A stretch of 64,000 bases of DNA from NCBI GenBank assembly GCA_963703175.1, contig OY969794.1:1922001-1986000 (forward strand). Reading direction: 5' to 3'. The stretch is from VRUE01 sp963703175. GTDB lineage: Bacteria; Actinomycetota; Thermoleophilia; Solirubrobacterales; 70-9. Shown piece after piece: positions 30,455 to 39,029 of this stretch; the stretch's first letter is position 1, and each line of letters begins with the position of its first letter. The translations under genes and the position numbers were made by a program. The notes below the pieces were generated by a model. It was not told the DNA's origin, ran no database searches, and saw only the letters and a list, made by a program, of their open reading frames with translations.

Positions 30455-32770
30455 TCAGTCGCCGTTGCCGGTGCCGCCTGAGCCGGCTCCGGCCTTGTCC
30501 TTGCTTTTGTCCGGCAAGGAGAACTCCGACGGTGCGGTGGGCACGTCCGGATTTTCAATCCGCTCGAGGCGGTGGGTCAGCCGTTGCCATTGCTTCGGTT
30601 TGAGCAGGGCATTGAACTCTTCGCCGAAGGCGCCGAGTTCAGGCTGGTAGCCGACGTGGACGTGGTCGTAGTGGTCGGGCAGGGGGAAACTGGTTTCGCC
30701 GGGCAGGTCCTCGAGCGAGATCACCTGGTGGGGGTGCATCGTCCCCTGTAGCTGCAGCACCGTGCGGATCAGCTCGTCGGTGAGCGTGCCGGGACCCTGG
30801 TGGCCGGTAACCGGCACTCCGTTGATCACTGGGATGTCGACCGCGTCTCCGGTCGAGTGCTCGGAGACATAACCAGAAGAAGTCATGATGCTGTGCCCGC
30901 ACTTGAGCGCGCTGATCGTCAGCGTAAAGCCTTTGGAGACCAGGTACTCGAGCATCGCCAGCACGCGGCGGTCGATCTGCCCGGTGGCGATGTCGGTGCG
31001 TCCGCACTCATAGATTTCGAGGCTCTTATCGGCGAGCACGCGGCGCTCCAGTGCCTCCTTGGAGAGCAGCAGTACGCCGGCGCCGCTGAGGTCCGCGGTA
31101 AACGGGTTCTTTCCGTTGGCCCGGTAGATCGCCGTCGCCTCGAGCAGCTTCCAACCATCGAGGATCGGCTTCGGGTCGATTCGCGGCGCGCCCTTGCCGG
31201 CGGGGCGAATCGCAAAGTTGATGTGGGAATCGATGCCATCTTCGGCGGCGCCGATGGTGGCGAGCACCGTCCCAGCTATAACCTTCGACCCAACCCTGAG
31301 GGTTCCGTCGGCGCCCTTCGCCGTGGCGCTGTCGACGCTCTGGTTGGCTTGCGTTTGCTGATCGCCCTCGCTGCGGCCGGGCAGGGCGTAGAGACGCGGG
31401 CGGATGTTCTGGCTGTCGACCGGCACGCGTTTCTCCTTGCCGGTCGGCATCACTACCTTGCGGTGCTTGCGGACGATCGTGCCAAGCTTGGCGTAGATGT
31501 AGCGGTTGCCATAGGCGTCGCGCAGGACCACGTAGCGGCCTAGCTTCTTCGAGTTGCCCATCTTGACCAGCACACCGTCGTTGACAGCGACTACGGGCGC
31601 GCCCTCGTGAGCGAAGATGTTGATCCCGCGCCGGGTCGGTGAAGAGGAGATCACCTCGGCGGCATTGCCATATTCGTCGCGCTCTTGCGGCGTTGCCTTG
31701 CTCAGCGCCGCGCGAGTCGAGATGTCGTCGGCGTAGCGGGCGTCGGCGGCGACCGGGAAGTGGGCGCCCTCGGTCAGGCCGGTGAGTGAGCCGACGAGAT
31801 CGGTCGGCAGCTTGCCGTAAGCGCGGGCGTAAAGCAGCACCTCCTGCACGTACCAGTCGGCGTGGTTGTAGGAGAGGATCGCGTTGTAGAGATCGCCGGC
31901 GCCGCCGCTTGCTTTGAGGTAGTTGGCCGCCGCGCAGATCGCATCGACCGGGTTGTAGGGGTCCTTGCGTCCGTCGCCGTTAGCGTCGACGCCGTAGGTC
32001 TCCCAGGTCGAAGGAAGGAACTGCATCCAGCCGAGCGCGCCGGCACTGGAGACATTGAGGTTGGTGCCGAAGGCGGTCTCGATTTTGTTGATCGAGGCGA
32101 GCACCTCCCAGGGAATCCCGTACTCGGTTCCGCAGGCCTGGTAGATCGGCAGTAGGAAGGGCGGAATCTCAAAGGAGTCGATGACGAAGTTGGGCACGCC
32201 GATCGGCGCCGGTCCGAAGGGGGCGATCGTCGTGCTCGGGTTGGCGCTGGTCGGAGCGCCGCCGGTGGCGAACTGCGAACCGCCGTCGGTTCCTTCGGCG
32301 GGGGGTTGGACGCCGGCGGTGGCGCTGGGGGCGACGACCGCGCCGCTGCTGGTCCCGCCGCCGAGACTCTGGTTGCGCTGGACTCCGCCGGGGACTTCGT
32401 TGGGGGCTTCGTCAGCGTTAAGGCCGGTGCCACTATGGACCTGGGGGTCGGCCTTGGTCTTTTCGGAGCTAGCCGGCGACTGTTCTTCGCTCGAGGCGGG
32501 CGACGCCGGTTCTTCGGCTTCCTCCGTGGTGTCGGAGGGAGAATCGCAATCGGGGTCTTCCAGGTCGACAAGGCCATCGCCGTCGTCGTCGACTTCGTTG
32601 GAGCAGGCCGGGGCTTGCGCCGAGGGGAGCGCTGGGGTGGTGGTGAGGCCGTTGGTCGCCTCGCTGTCGCCAAGGCTTGCCGAAGGATCAGCACCGGCCA
32701 TGCCAACGCCAAGCGCGGTGACAACCGCGAAGCCGGCCAGAGCGATAATCAGTGCGAGCTTTTGTCTCAT
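30455..32770 (-). CDS. Three-module exported cell-wall hydrolase: lytic transglycosylase, degenerate M23, M15-like peptidase
   Basis: Start ATG 32770 (MRQKLALIIALAGFAVVTAL) gives a signal peptide ending near GMAGA. A low-complexity acidic/Ser/Pro linker follows, with DNEVDDDGDGLVDLEDPDCD-like calcium-type repeats. The lytic-transglycosylase module is clear: IPWEVLASINKIETAFGTN with the catalytic Glu, SSAGALGWMQFLPSTWETYG and NPVDAICAAANYL. The middle is M23/LytM-like (GVLVKMGNSKKLGRYVVLRD, then DSHINFAIRPAG) but has lost the HxH and other zinc ligands. The C-terminal module has GHSIMTSSGYVSEHSTGDAVDI-type and HYDHVHVGY motifs, as in VanY/M15-like zinc peptidases. So it should cut glycan and peptide. 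About 771 residues. Confidence 0.85.
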   Translation of the reverse strand: MRQKLALIIALAGFAVVTALGVGMAGADPSASLGDSEATNGLTTTPALPSAQAPACSNEVDDDGDGLVDLEDPDCDSPSDTTEEAEEPASPASSEEQSPASSEKTKADPQVHSGTGLNADEAPNEVPGGVQRNQSLGGGTSSGAVVAPSATAGVQPPAEGTDGGSQFATGGAPTSANPSTTIAPFGPAPIGVPNFVIDSFEIPPFLLPIYQACGTEYGIPWEVLASINKIETAFGTNLNVSSAGALGWMQFLPSTWETYGVDANGDGRKDPYNPVDAICAAANYLKASGGAGDLYNAILSYNHADWYVQEVLLYARAYGKLPTDLVGSLTGLTEGAHFPVAADARYADDISTRAALSKATPQERDEYGNAAEVISSSPTRRGINIFAHEGAPVVAVNDGVLVKMGNSKKLGRYVVLRDAYGNRYIYAKLGTIVRKHRKVVMPTGKEKRVPVDSQNIRPRLYALPGRSEGDQQTQANQSVDSATAKGADGTLRVGSKVIAGTVLATIGAAEDGIDSHINFAIRPAGKGAPRIDPKPILDGWKLLEATAIYRANGKNPFTADLSGAGVLLLSKEALERRVLADKSLEIYECGRTDIATGQIDRRVLAMLEYLVSKGFTLTISALKCGHSIMTSSGYVSEHSTGDAVDIPVINGVPVTGHQGPGTLTDELIRTVLQLQGTMHPHQVISLEDLPGETSFPLPDHYDHVHVGYQPELGAFGEEFNALLKPKQWQRLTHRLERIENPDVPTAPSEFSLPDKSKDKAGAGSGGTGNGD

Positions 32771-33018
32771 GCGACGGCGCCTCTGTTCCCTGCGTGCACG
32801 GGCGTGTCCCTGCCTGTGTCCACCCTCTCCCCAAGCATGAAGCACGCCCAAGCTACTGACTTGTGCGGAGGCACGCAATACGCTGCGCCGCCCCCCAACA
32901 TGCCCTTAATCAATGACTGTCCCATGCCTGAAGCCCAGCAGCATTTCAGCCCTCCCGGATGGGCTGGTTAAGAAGTCGTGTCAATCGGCTAGCCGGCGAA
33001 TCTCTAAGGTGTCTGCGA

Positions 33019-33375
33019 ATGAGCATCGCGGACGACTACCAAGACGATCAGGACGGTCTGCGCGCGCGCAGCGAGCAGGCAATTGGCGAGATTGCCCAGG
33101 CGCTGCTCGACAGCCAGGTGCTGGAGAACGCCGTAGCCGCGGCTTTCGGTGCTCGGGAGAAGGCGATGGAGGCCCAGCACGCGGCGATGGCGGCGCTAAA
33201 CCTGCCGTCTGCTGGCGACGTTGAGCGCCTTGAGCGTCGCCTGCGTTCGGTTTCGCAGCGGCTCGACGAGGTCGAGGACGAGATCGACCGGGTTTCGCGC
33301 GAGATCGGTGGTTTGCGGCGCCAGCTAAATGCCGACCGTCGCGCCGACGGCGCCGACACGGCCTCTGAAACCTAA
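33019..33375 (+). CDS. Coiled-coil hypothetical protein (phasin-like layout)
   Basis: 118 residues from ATG 33019. It is nearly all helical: AIGEIAQALLDSQVLENAVA, AAFGAREKAMEAQHAAMAAL and a C-terminal heptad stretch, VERLERRLRSVSQRLDEVED, EIDRVSREIGGLRRQL. Small proteins of this form are found in actinobacteria, and some bind polyhydroxyalkanoate granules (phasin-like). That is only a resemblance. It shares a hairpin with the convergent phosphorylase gene. Confidence 0.6.
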   Translation: MSIADDYQDDQDGLRARSEQAIGEIAQALLDSQVLENAVAAAFGAREKAMEAQHAAMAALNLPSAGDVERLERRLRSVSQRLDEVEDEIDRVSREIGGLRRQLNADRRADGADTASET

Positions 33376-33402
33376 GTCTAACCTTCGACTTTAGGGTTAG
33401 AC
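33376..33402. terminator. Shared hairpin between convergent genes
   Basis: GTCTAACC, 11-nt loop, GGTTAGAC (8 bp). It starts directly after the stop of the coiled-coil gene, and contains the stop and final codons of the phosphorylase gene. Confidence 0.55.
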
Positions 33403-34085
33403 AGAGCCTCAGCGGCGGCGATCCCGCTCCGCACTGCCGCCTGATCCAACTGCTCCTTGCCGAGCGGCTCGGCCGCGGTCGTTTCGGTCACGATCAGCAC
33501 CGCAGCGGCGGCAATCTCGAGTTGCTGGGCACGGGCGAATACGGCGAGCGTCTGCATATCGGCGGCGGCCACTCCCTCCGCAAGGTCAATATCGGCAGGC
33601 ATTGCATCGAAACTGGCCACCGTCGCCTCTCGCGCTTCGTCGCCCAGCTCCGAGCGCAGTCGCTCCAGTAGGCCTGGGTCGGGCGACAGCGTCTCCCCGA
33701 CGGTGATTCCAAACGACGTCGCGCTACCGCTCGCGCCGAGGACCGCGTTCGCCAGTAGCAGTTCCCCGAGCAGTGCTCTGGAGTTGAGGGCGGCGCAGGT
33801 CCCGACCCGCACTACTCGCCTCACGTTGAGCTTCGCCAGGTCGGCCATCACCATCGCGGCGCTGGGTCCGCCCATCCCGGTCGCTTGGATCGTCAGTTCG
33901 CGGCCAGCGGGGGTTTGACCGCTGTAGCCCCAGAGACCGCGTGCGTGATTGCTCATTTTTGGCTGCTCCAGCAGCTCCTGCGCAAGCAGTAGCGCCCGCC
34001 CGGGATCCCCGACGAGGATCGCGTTGGCGGCGAACGGGGTGGTGGGGCGCAGGCGGGTGGGCACGGTTGCGATCCATCCTTCCAA
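33378..34085 (-). CDS. Purine nucleoside/uridine phosphorylase family protein (DeoD/Udp-like)
   Basis: 235 residues of the PNP_UDP_1 fold. Landmarks are AILVGDPGRALLLAQELL (phosphate site), GLWGYSGQTPAGRELTIQAT, GMGGPSAAMVMADLAKLNVR, VVRVGTCAALNS, and the ribose-binding region AAADMQTLAVFARAQQLEIA, where the usual Glu of EM is Asp. The length and the GDPgRa block point to the hexameric DeoD/Udp branch, which splits nucleosides with phosphate. The base specificity is not readable. It is divergent from the adenylate cyclase gene with 74 bp between starts. Confidence 0.82.
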   Translation of the reverse strand: MEGWIATVPTRLRPTTPFAANAILVGDPGRALLLAQELLEQPKMSNHARGLWGYSGQTPAGRELTIQATGMGGPSAAMVMADLAKLNVRRVVRVGTCAALNSRALLGELLLANAVLGASGSATSFGITVGETLSPDPGLLERLRSELGDEAREATVASFDAMPADIDLAEGVAAADMQTLAVFARAQQLEIAAAAVLIVTETTAAEPLGKEQLDQAAVRSGIAAAEALSNPKVEG

Positions 34086-34159
34086 AGGTAGAAGCGTTCA
34101 TTCGTCATAAGGCATTCGAGGAGGAGGAGGTCCTCACTTCCGGCTAGCCTCGCCTTTCG

Positions 34160-35347
34160 ATGGCCGACGAACGTATTTCCCTGAGCGAGGCCTCGCGCCG
34201 CTCTGGTGTGTCGGCGAGCACGCTGAAACGCTGGGCCGAGGAGAAGATCGTGCCGGTGCGCCGCGGCCGCTGGACCGCCGCCGCCGCGGCACAGGCGCGG
34301 GTCGTCGCGCGGATGCGCGAACGCGGTCACTCGTTGGAGGAGCTGAAGCGGGCCGGCCGCGAGGGGCGACTTGCCTTCGGCTTCGTCGAGGACCTCTTCC
34401 CCGGCGCCGAGGAGCAGGTCTCGGTCGAGGAGGTTGCGCAGGAGACTGGCCTCGAGGCGGAGCTGATCGAGCGCATCCTCGTCATTCTCGGTACGCCGCT
34501 GGGGCGCGAGCGGCTGCTCAGCCCGGAGGACGTCCGGGCGCTGCGTCACTGCGCTCGGGTCCTGGCTGCCGGCTTCCCCCTCGTCGCTTTCCTACAGCTG
34601 GTCCGGGTCTACGTCCAGTCAATGCGGAAGATCGCTGACGCCGAGGTCCGCCTCTTTCACCTCTACGTGCATGAACCGTTGATCCGCGACGCGCTGCCGG
34701 AGCTGGAGATCGCCGAGGAGATGGGCGAGCTGGCGGCCGACATCCTGCCGCTGGCGGGTCCGCTGACCGAATATCTCCACACTCGCTACCTGCGTTACTT
34801 CACCGAACAGGACGTGGTGGGCCACATGGAGACGGACTTGGAAGCCGCCGCTTCTCACCTCGGTCAGGTCCCGGTCACCCTCTGCTTCATCGACCTCAGC
34901 GGTTTCACCCGCTACACCGAGGAGGAGGGCGACCTGGAGGCGCTCGACGTGGTCGAGAACTTCGTCGAAACGGTCGAGGCCACGTTGCCGCCAGAGGCGA
35001 CCGTGGTGAAGACGATCGGTGACGAGGTGATGGTCGTCTCGCCGGATCCGGCCTCGCTGACCGAGTGGGCGGTCGGCCTGCTCGACCGCTTCCCTGAGCG
35101 ACCGCGACCGCGGGTCGGAGTCCACTACGCGAACGCGGTCTACCGCGACGGCGACTACTTCGGCACCCACGTCAACCTCACCCACCGCGTCGTCGAGCGC
35201 GCTCAGGCGGGCGAGGTCTTGGTCACCGATGGCGTCACCGGCTCGCTCTCCGAGCGTGGCCTGACCTGTGAGCCGATCGGCGAGGTCAATCTCAAGGGCT
35301 TCCCCGTGGCAACCCCGCTCTACGTTGTTCGCTTGGCTTCCGGTTGA
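34160..35347 (+). CDS. Adenylate cyclase (class III) with MerR-like HTH N-terminus
   Basis: 395 residues. Residues 6-60 resemble a MerR-type HTH (SLSEASRRSGVSASTLKRWA, then ARMRERGHSLEEL). The middle fits the adenylate cyclase regulatory domain (LAFGFVEDLFPGAEEQVSVE, ETGLEAELIERILVILG). The C-terminal cyclase domain has both metal aspartates, FIDLSGFTRYTEEE and VKTIGDEVMVV, and the transition-state residues in GTHVNLTHRV. It should make cAMP from ATP. The nearby arrangement (tilS overlapping downstream) gives no target. Confidence 0.86.
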   Translation: MADERISLSEASRRSGVSASTLKRWAEEKIVPVRRGRWTAAAAAQARVVARMRERGHSLEELKRAGREGRLAFGFVEDLFPGAEEQVSVEEVAQETGLEAELIERILVILGTPLGRERLLSPEDVRALRHCARVLAAGFPLVAFLQLVRVYVQSMRKIADAEVRLFHLYVHEPLIRDALPELEIAEEMGELAADILPLAGPLTEYLHTRYLRYFTEQDVVGHMETDLEAAASHLGQVPVTLCFIDLSGFTRYTEEEGDLEALDVVENFVETVEATLPPEATVVKTIGDEVMVVSPDPASLTEWAVGLLDRFPERPRPRVGVHYANAVYRDGDYFGTHVNLTHRVVERAQAGEVLVTDGVTGSLSERGLTCEPIGEVNLKGFPVATPLYVVRLASG

Positions 35348-36285
35348 TGGAGAGCGAGGAGCTACTCGCGGCGGTGCGGGAAGGCGGCATGCTGTCCCCC
35401 GGGACGCCGTTGGTGGCGATGCTCTCCGGGGGAAGGGACTCGGTCTGCCTGCTCGACCTCGCCGTGCGCCTGCTCGGTTCCGAGCAGGTGACTGCGCTGC
35501 ACGTCAACTACGGCTTGCGCGACGACTCCGACGCTGACGAGGCTCACTGCGTGGCGCTCTGCCGGCGGCTCGGGGTCTCGCTCGAGGTAGAGCAGCCGCG
35601 CCGCCCCGAGGGCCCCGGCAACCTGCAGGCCTGGGCCCGCGACACCCGCTACGCCGCGGCGGCGCGCCTGGCACTGGATGCAGATGGTCTGATTGCGACC
35701 GGTCACACCGCTGACGATCAGGTCGAGACGATTCTCTATCGCCTCGCCTCCTCGCCCGGCCGTCGTGCCCTGCTGGGTATGCGGCCGCGAGACGGCAAGC
35801 TTGTACGGCCGTTGCTCGGCGTCACCCGCGCGCAGACCACGGCCTACTGCGAGGAGCGGGATCTCCCCTGGCGCGATGATCCGAGCAACGCCGAACCCGG
35901 CTACGCGCGCAACCGGGTGCGCCACGGCCTTGCTGCGGCGCTGGCTGAGATTCATCCTGCCGCGGCGCAGAACGTGCTGCGCACGGCCGAGCTGTTGCGC
36001 GATGAGGCGGAGGTGCTGGACGCGCTGGTCGCCACCGAGCTCGAGGGATCCGCCGGCTCGCCGCGCAACACGATCGAGCTCGAGCGACTCGCTGAGCTAC
36101 CGCCGGCGCTGCGTCGCCTCGTCGTCCAGCAGCTCGCCGATCGCGCCGCCGGTCGTCCTGTGGCCGGCGCCGCCCGCCACGCCGACGAGGTCGCCGCGCT
36201 GCGCCGCGCCGGCACCGCGATGCTCGACCTTGGCGGCGGCGTCCGCGCGATCGCCGAACGCGGAGTTTTGCGAGCGGAGCGCTGA
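35347..36285 (+). CDS. tilS: tRNA(Ile)-lysidine synthase TilS
   Basis: Modifies cytidine 34 of tRNA-Ile(CAU) to lysidine, which changes both the amino acid and the codon read. The PP-loop ATP site SGGRDSVCLLDLA is at residues 28-40. Next come the family stretches HVNYGLRDDSDADEAHC, ATGHTADDQVETILYRLA, MRPRDGKLVRPLLGVTR and WRDDPSNAEPGYARNRVRH. At 312 residues it has the short C-terminus usual in actinobacteria. ATG 35347 overlaps the cyclase stop (TGATG). Its stop abuts a family 1 palindrome. Confidence 0.93.
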   Translation: MESEELLAAVREGGMLSPGTPLVAMLSGGRDSVCLLDLAVRLLGSEQVTALHVNYGLRDDSDADEAHCVALCRRLGVSLEVEQPRRPEGPGNLQAWARDTRYAAAARLALDADGLIATGHTADDQVETILYRLASSPGRRALLGMRPRDGKLVRPLLGVTRAQTTAYCEERDLPWRDDPSNAEPGYARNRVRHGLAAALAEIHPAAAQNVLRTAELLRDEAEVLDALVATELEGSAGSPRNTIELERLAELPPALRRLVVQQLADRAAGRPVAGAARHADEVAALRRAGTAMLDLGGGVRAIAERGVLRAER

Positions 36286-36340
36286 CGGACGTGCCGTCGC
36301 TTATGGGCCATATATGACCTCTTTCCACCGGCACGTCCGT
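36285..36340. repeat. Family 1 palindromic element, copy 3 (diverged)
   Basis: Outer arms ACGGACGTGCCG and CGGCACGTCCGT (12 bp, perfect). The core, CTTATGGGCCATATATGACC then TC, is a diverged form of the family core. It begins on the last base of the tilS stop and lies 41 bp before hpt. Confidence 0.78.
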
Positions 36341-36381
36341 CTGGGGGTCTCGGTACTTAGACTGCCGCAGGTGAGAATTCG

Positions 36382-36912
36382 ATGAGCGAGTCGGCGATCG
36401 GCGAGATCCTGATCTCGGGCGAGGAATTGCAGCGACGCGTTGCCGAGTTGGGTAGGCAGATCAGCGAGGACTACGCCGGCCGCGACCTCTTCATGGTCGG
36501 CGTGCTGAAGGGCGCCGTGATCTTCCTCGCCGACCTGATGCGCCATCTCGACGTCGCCTGCGAGATCGACTTCATGGCGGTCTCCAGTTACGGCTCGCAG
36601 ACCGATTCCTCGGGCGTGGTGCGGATCCTCAAGGATCTCGACGCCCCGATCGAAGGCCGTCACGTGCTCATCGTCGAGGACATCATCGACTCGGGCCTGA
36701 CGCTCAATTACCTGATGCGCAACCTCAACGCCCGCTCTCCGGCTTCGTTGGAGGCCTGTGCGCTACTGGTCAAGCCCGACCGTCTCCGCGAGGGTCTCGA
36801 GCCGCCGCGCTACCTCGGTTTCCCCATAGCCGACCGCTTCGCGATCGGCTATGGCCTCGACCACGCACAGCGTTACCGCAACCTTGACTACGTTGCTGCC
36901 TTGGACGAGTAG
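36382..36912 (+). CDS. hpt: Hypoxanthine phosphoribosyltransferase
   Basis: Purine salvage: hypoxanthine or guanine plus PRPP gives IMP or GMP. The PRPP loop VLIVEDIIDSGLT, the MVGVLKGAVIFLADLMRHL block, SSYGSQTDSSGVVRILKDL (flexible catalytic loop) and the C-terminal FAIGYGLDHAQRYRNL are typical. 176 residues, normal length. The order tilS-hpt-ftsH-folP-folB-folK is widely conserved in Gram-positive bacteria and supports the assignments. Confidence 0.96.
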   Translation: MSESAIGEILISGEELQRRVAELGRQISEDYAGRDLFMVGVLKGAVIFLADLMRHLDVACEIDFMAVSSYGSQTDSSGVVRILKDLDAPIEGRHVLIVEDIIDSGLTLNYLMRNLNARSPASLEACALLVKPDRLREGLEPPRYLGFPIADRFAIGYGLDHAQRYRNLDYVAALDE

Positions 36913-36978
36913 ATGATCGGGATTACTTATCCACCCCGCCCAGGCGCGGAAACCGCCCTGGTACGCTGAATTTTCCCT

Positions 36979-38937
36979 GTGAGGCGTTTCTTCAAAAGCG
37001 CGGCCTTTCCGATCCTGCTGGTGGTGATCCTCGCCTTCGTCGCCCAGCGGGTGATCAGCCCTGGCCCGAGCACGGAATCGCCCCACTACAACGAACTGAT
37101 CGCCTCGAAAGCGCAGGGCGGTCTGATCGCCAACGGCCGCATCGAAGAAGTCGACGTCAACGTCAAGGACAGCACGCTCGACATCAAGGAAAAAGGCGAA
37201 AACGGCGACAGCTTCTCGACCGGCTATCCGCCCGACGGCGAAGCAAGCCTGGTCAACCAACTCAAAGACGCGGGGGTCAAAACCGACGTCCACGGCACCG
37301 GCGGTTCCAGCCTCCTTTCGCTGCTCACCTACATCCTGCCTTTCATCCTTTTCTTCGGCTTCTGGATCTTCCTGATGAACCAGATGCAGGGCGGCGGTTC
37401 GCGGGTGATGAACTTTGGCAAATCGAAAGCGAAGCGGATGTCGGTCGACGCGCCGAAAATCTCCTTCCGCGACGTCGCCGGGGTTGATGAGGCGGTGCAG
37501 GAGCTGCAGGAGATCAAGGAATTCCTCGAGAACCCGAAGAAATTTCAGTCGCTTGGTGCCCGCATCCCCAAGGGTGTGCTGCTCTACGGTCCGCCCGGTA
37601 CCGGCAAGACGCTGCTCGCCCGCGCCGTTGCCGGTGAGGCCGGCGTCCCCTTCTTCTCGATCTCCGGTTCGGATTTCGTCGAGATGTTCGTCGGCGTTGG
37701 CGCCAGCCGTGTCCGCGATCTCTTCGAGCAGGCCAAACAGAACTCGCCCTGCATCATCTTCATGGACGAGATCGACGCCGTCGGCCGCCACCGCGGTGCG
37801 GGCATGGGCGGCGGTCACGACGAGCGCGAGCAGACGCTGAATCAGCTCCTGGTCGAGATGGACGGCTTCGAGATGAAAGACAACATCATCTTGATCGCCG
37901 CCACCAACCGGCCCGACATCCTTGATCCGGCGCTGCTGAGGCCAGGCCGCTTCGACCGTCAGGTCGTCGTCGACCGGCCCGACCGCAAAGGCCGCAAGAA
38001 GATCCTCGAGGTCCATACCCGCGGCAAGCCGCTGGGTAAGCAGATCGACCTCGACGCGCTCGCCGGCCAGACCCCTGGCTTCACCGGCGCCGACCTCGCC
38101 AACCTGATCAATGAGGCGGCCCTCTTGACCGCCCGCACGGGCAGCCGCGAGATCTCGATGAAGGAGCTCGAGGAGGGGATCATGCGGGTGATCGCCGGCC
38201 CGGAGAAGAAGACCCGGGTGATGAGCGAGAAAGAGCGACTGATCACCGCTTACCACGAGCTTGGCCACGCGATCGTTGGCCACCTGTTGCCCAACTGCGA
38301 CCCGGTCCACAAGGTCTCGATCATTAGCCGCGGCCAGGCGCTCGGCTACACGATCAGCCTGCCGACCGAGGACAAGTTCCTCACCAGCCGCGCCGAGCTG
38401 ACCGACACGATGGCGATGACCCTGGGTGGGCGCGCCGCCGAGGAGATCGTCTTCGGCGAGATCACTACCGGCGCCTCCAACGACCTTGAAAAGGTGACCG
38501 AGACCGCGAAGCAGATGGTGATGCGGTTTGGCATGTCGGAGCGGCTCGGCCCGCGCGTCTTCGGCCACGACCGCGGTCAGCCCTTTCTCGGTCGCGAATT
38601 CAGCACCGAACCCGACTACTCCGACGAGATCGCCCGCGAGATCGACGACGAGATCCGCCGCATCGTCGAGTCGGCGCATCAGACCGCGAAGGACATACTG
38701 GGCGAAAGGCGCAGCGAGCTCGACACGATCTCGAAGATTCTGCTCGAGCGGGAGACGATCGATGCCGAGCAGTTCGTCGCCCTGATCGACGGCAAGCCCG
38801 AGGAGGAGGTCTTCGTCGACGACGAGGAGCCTTCCCAGCCGGTCGAGCCAGCGCCTGAGCCGGAGAAGGCTCAGCGCGAGGGGGCACGGCCGAGCCCTCG
38901 TCCGCGGCCTGGGTTCGCCGGCGGCGATGCGAGCTGA
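36979..38937 (+). CDS. ftsH: Membrane-bound ATP-dependent zinc protease FtsH
   Basis: 652 residues from GTG 36979. Two transmembrane helices (about 5-23 and 112-134, LTYILPFILFFGFWIFLMNQ) flank the short extracytoplasmic domain. The AAA ATPase has Walker A GPPGTGKTLLARA (about residue 204), Walker B IIFMDEIDAVGRH and the second region of homology NRPDILDPALLRPGRFDRQ. The zinc site is HELGH (about residue 425). It degrades damaged membrane and cytoplasmic proteins. The acidic/Pro C-terminal tail (EEEVFVDDEEPSQPVEP and on) is variable in the family. The TGA stop is the first base pair of the following palindrome. Confidence 0.96.
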   Translation: MRRFFKSAAFPILLVVILAFVAQRVISPGPSTESPHYNELIASKAQGGLIANGRIEEVDVNVKDSTLDIKEKGENGDSFSTGYPPDGEASLVNQLKDAGVKTDVHGTGGSSLLSLLTYILPFILFFGFWIFLMNQMQGGGSRVMNFGKSKAKRMSVDAPKISFRDVAGVDEAVQELQEIKEFLENPKKFQSLGARIPKGVLLYGPPGTGKTLLARAVAGEAGVPFFSISGSDFVEMFVGVGASRVRDLFEQAKQNSPCIIFMDEIDAVGRHRGAGMGGGHDEREQTLNQLLVEMDGFEMKDNIILIAATNRPDILDPALLRPGRFDRQVVVDRPDRKGRKKILEVHTRGKPLGKQIDLDALAGQTPGFTGADLANLINEAALLTARTGSREISMKELEEGIMRVIAGPEKKTRVMSEKERLITAYHELGHAIVGHLLPNCDPVHKVSIISRGQALGYTISLPTEDKFLTSRAELTDTMAMTLGGRAAEEIVFGEITTGASNDLEKVTETAKQMVMRFGMSERLGPRVFGHDRGQPFLGREFSTEPDYSDEIAREIDDEIRRIVESAHQTAKDILGERRSELDTISKILLERETIDAEQFVALIDGKPEEEVFVDDEEPSQPVEPAPEPEKAQREGARPSPRPRPGFAGGDAS

Positions 38938-39029
38938 GGGACACGGGGTCCCTCTCGCCCGAACAAACGTCGGCCTAATTAGGCCGACGTTTTGAGTATC
39001 CGCCCGTTCGAGAGGGGCCCCGTGTCCCT
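38937..39029. repeat. Family 3 nested palindrome, copy B, filling the ftsH-folP gap
   Basis: Outer 21-bp arms (AGGGACACGGGGTCCCTCTCG and complement, one G-T) enclose the inner perfect palindrome AACGTCGGCC-TAATTA-GGCCGACGTT. TTTTGAGTATCCGCC follows as in copy A. It runs from the last base of the ftsH stop to two bases before the ATG (39031) of folP. The inner stem is changed against copy A at both arms, so pairing is kept. Confidence 0.87.

Noticed and set aside
32771..33018. A possible ydaO-type (c-di-AMP) riboswitch before the cell-wall hydrolase
   Set aside because: The position and the presence of disA made it attractive, but the conserved GAACC and CAGCTAACC-type blocks are not in the leader. 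Only a small CAGCCC/GGGCTG hairpin (32948-32967) is seen.
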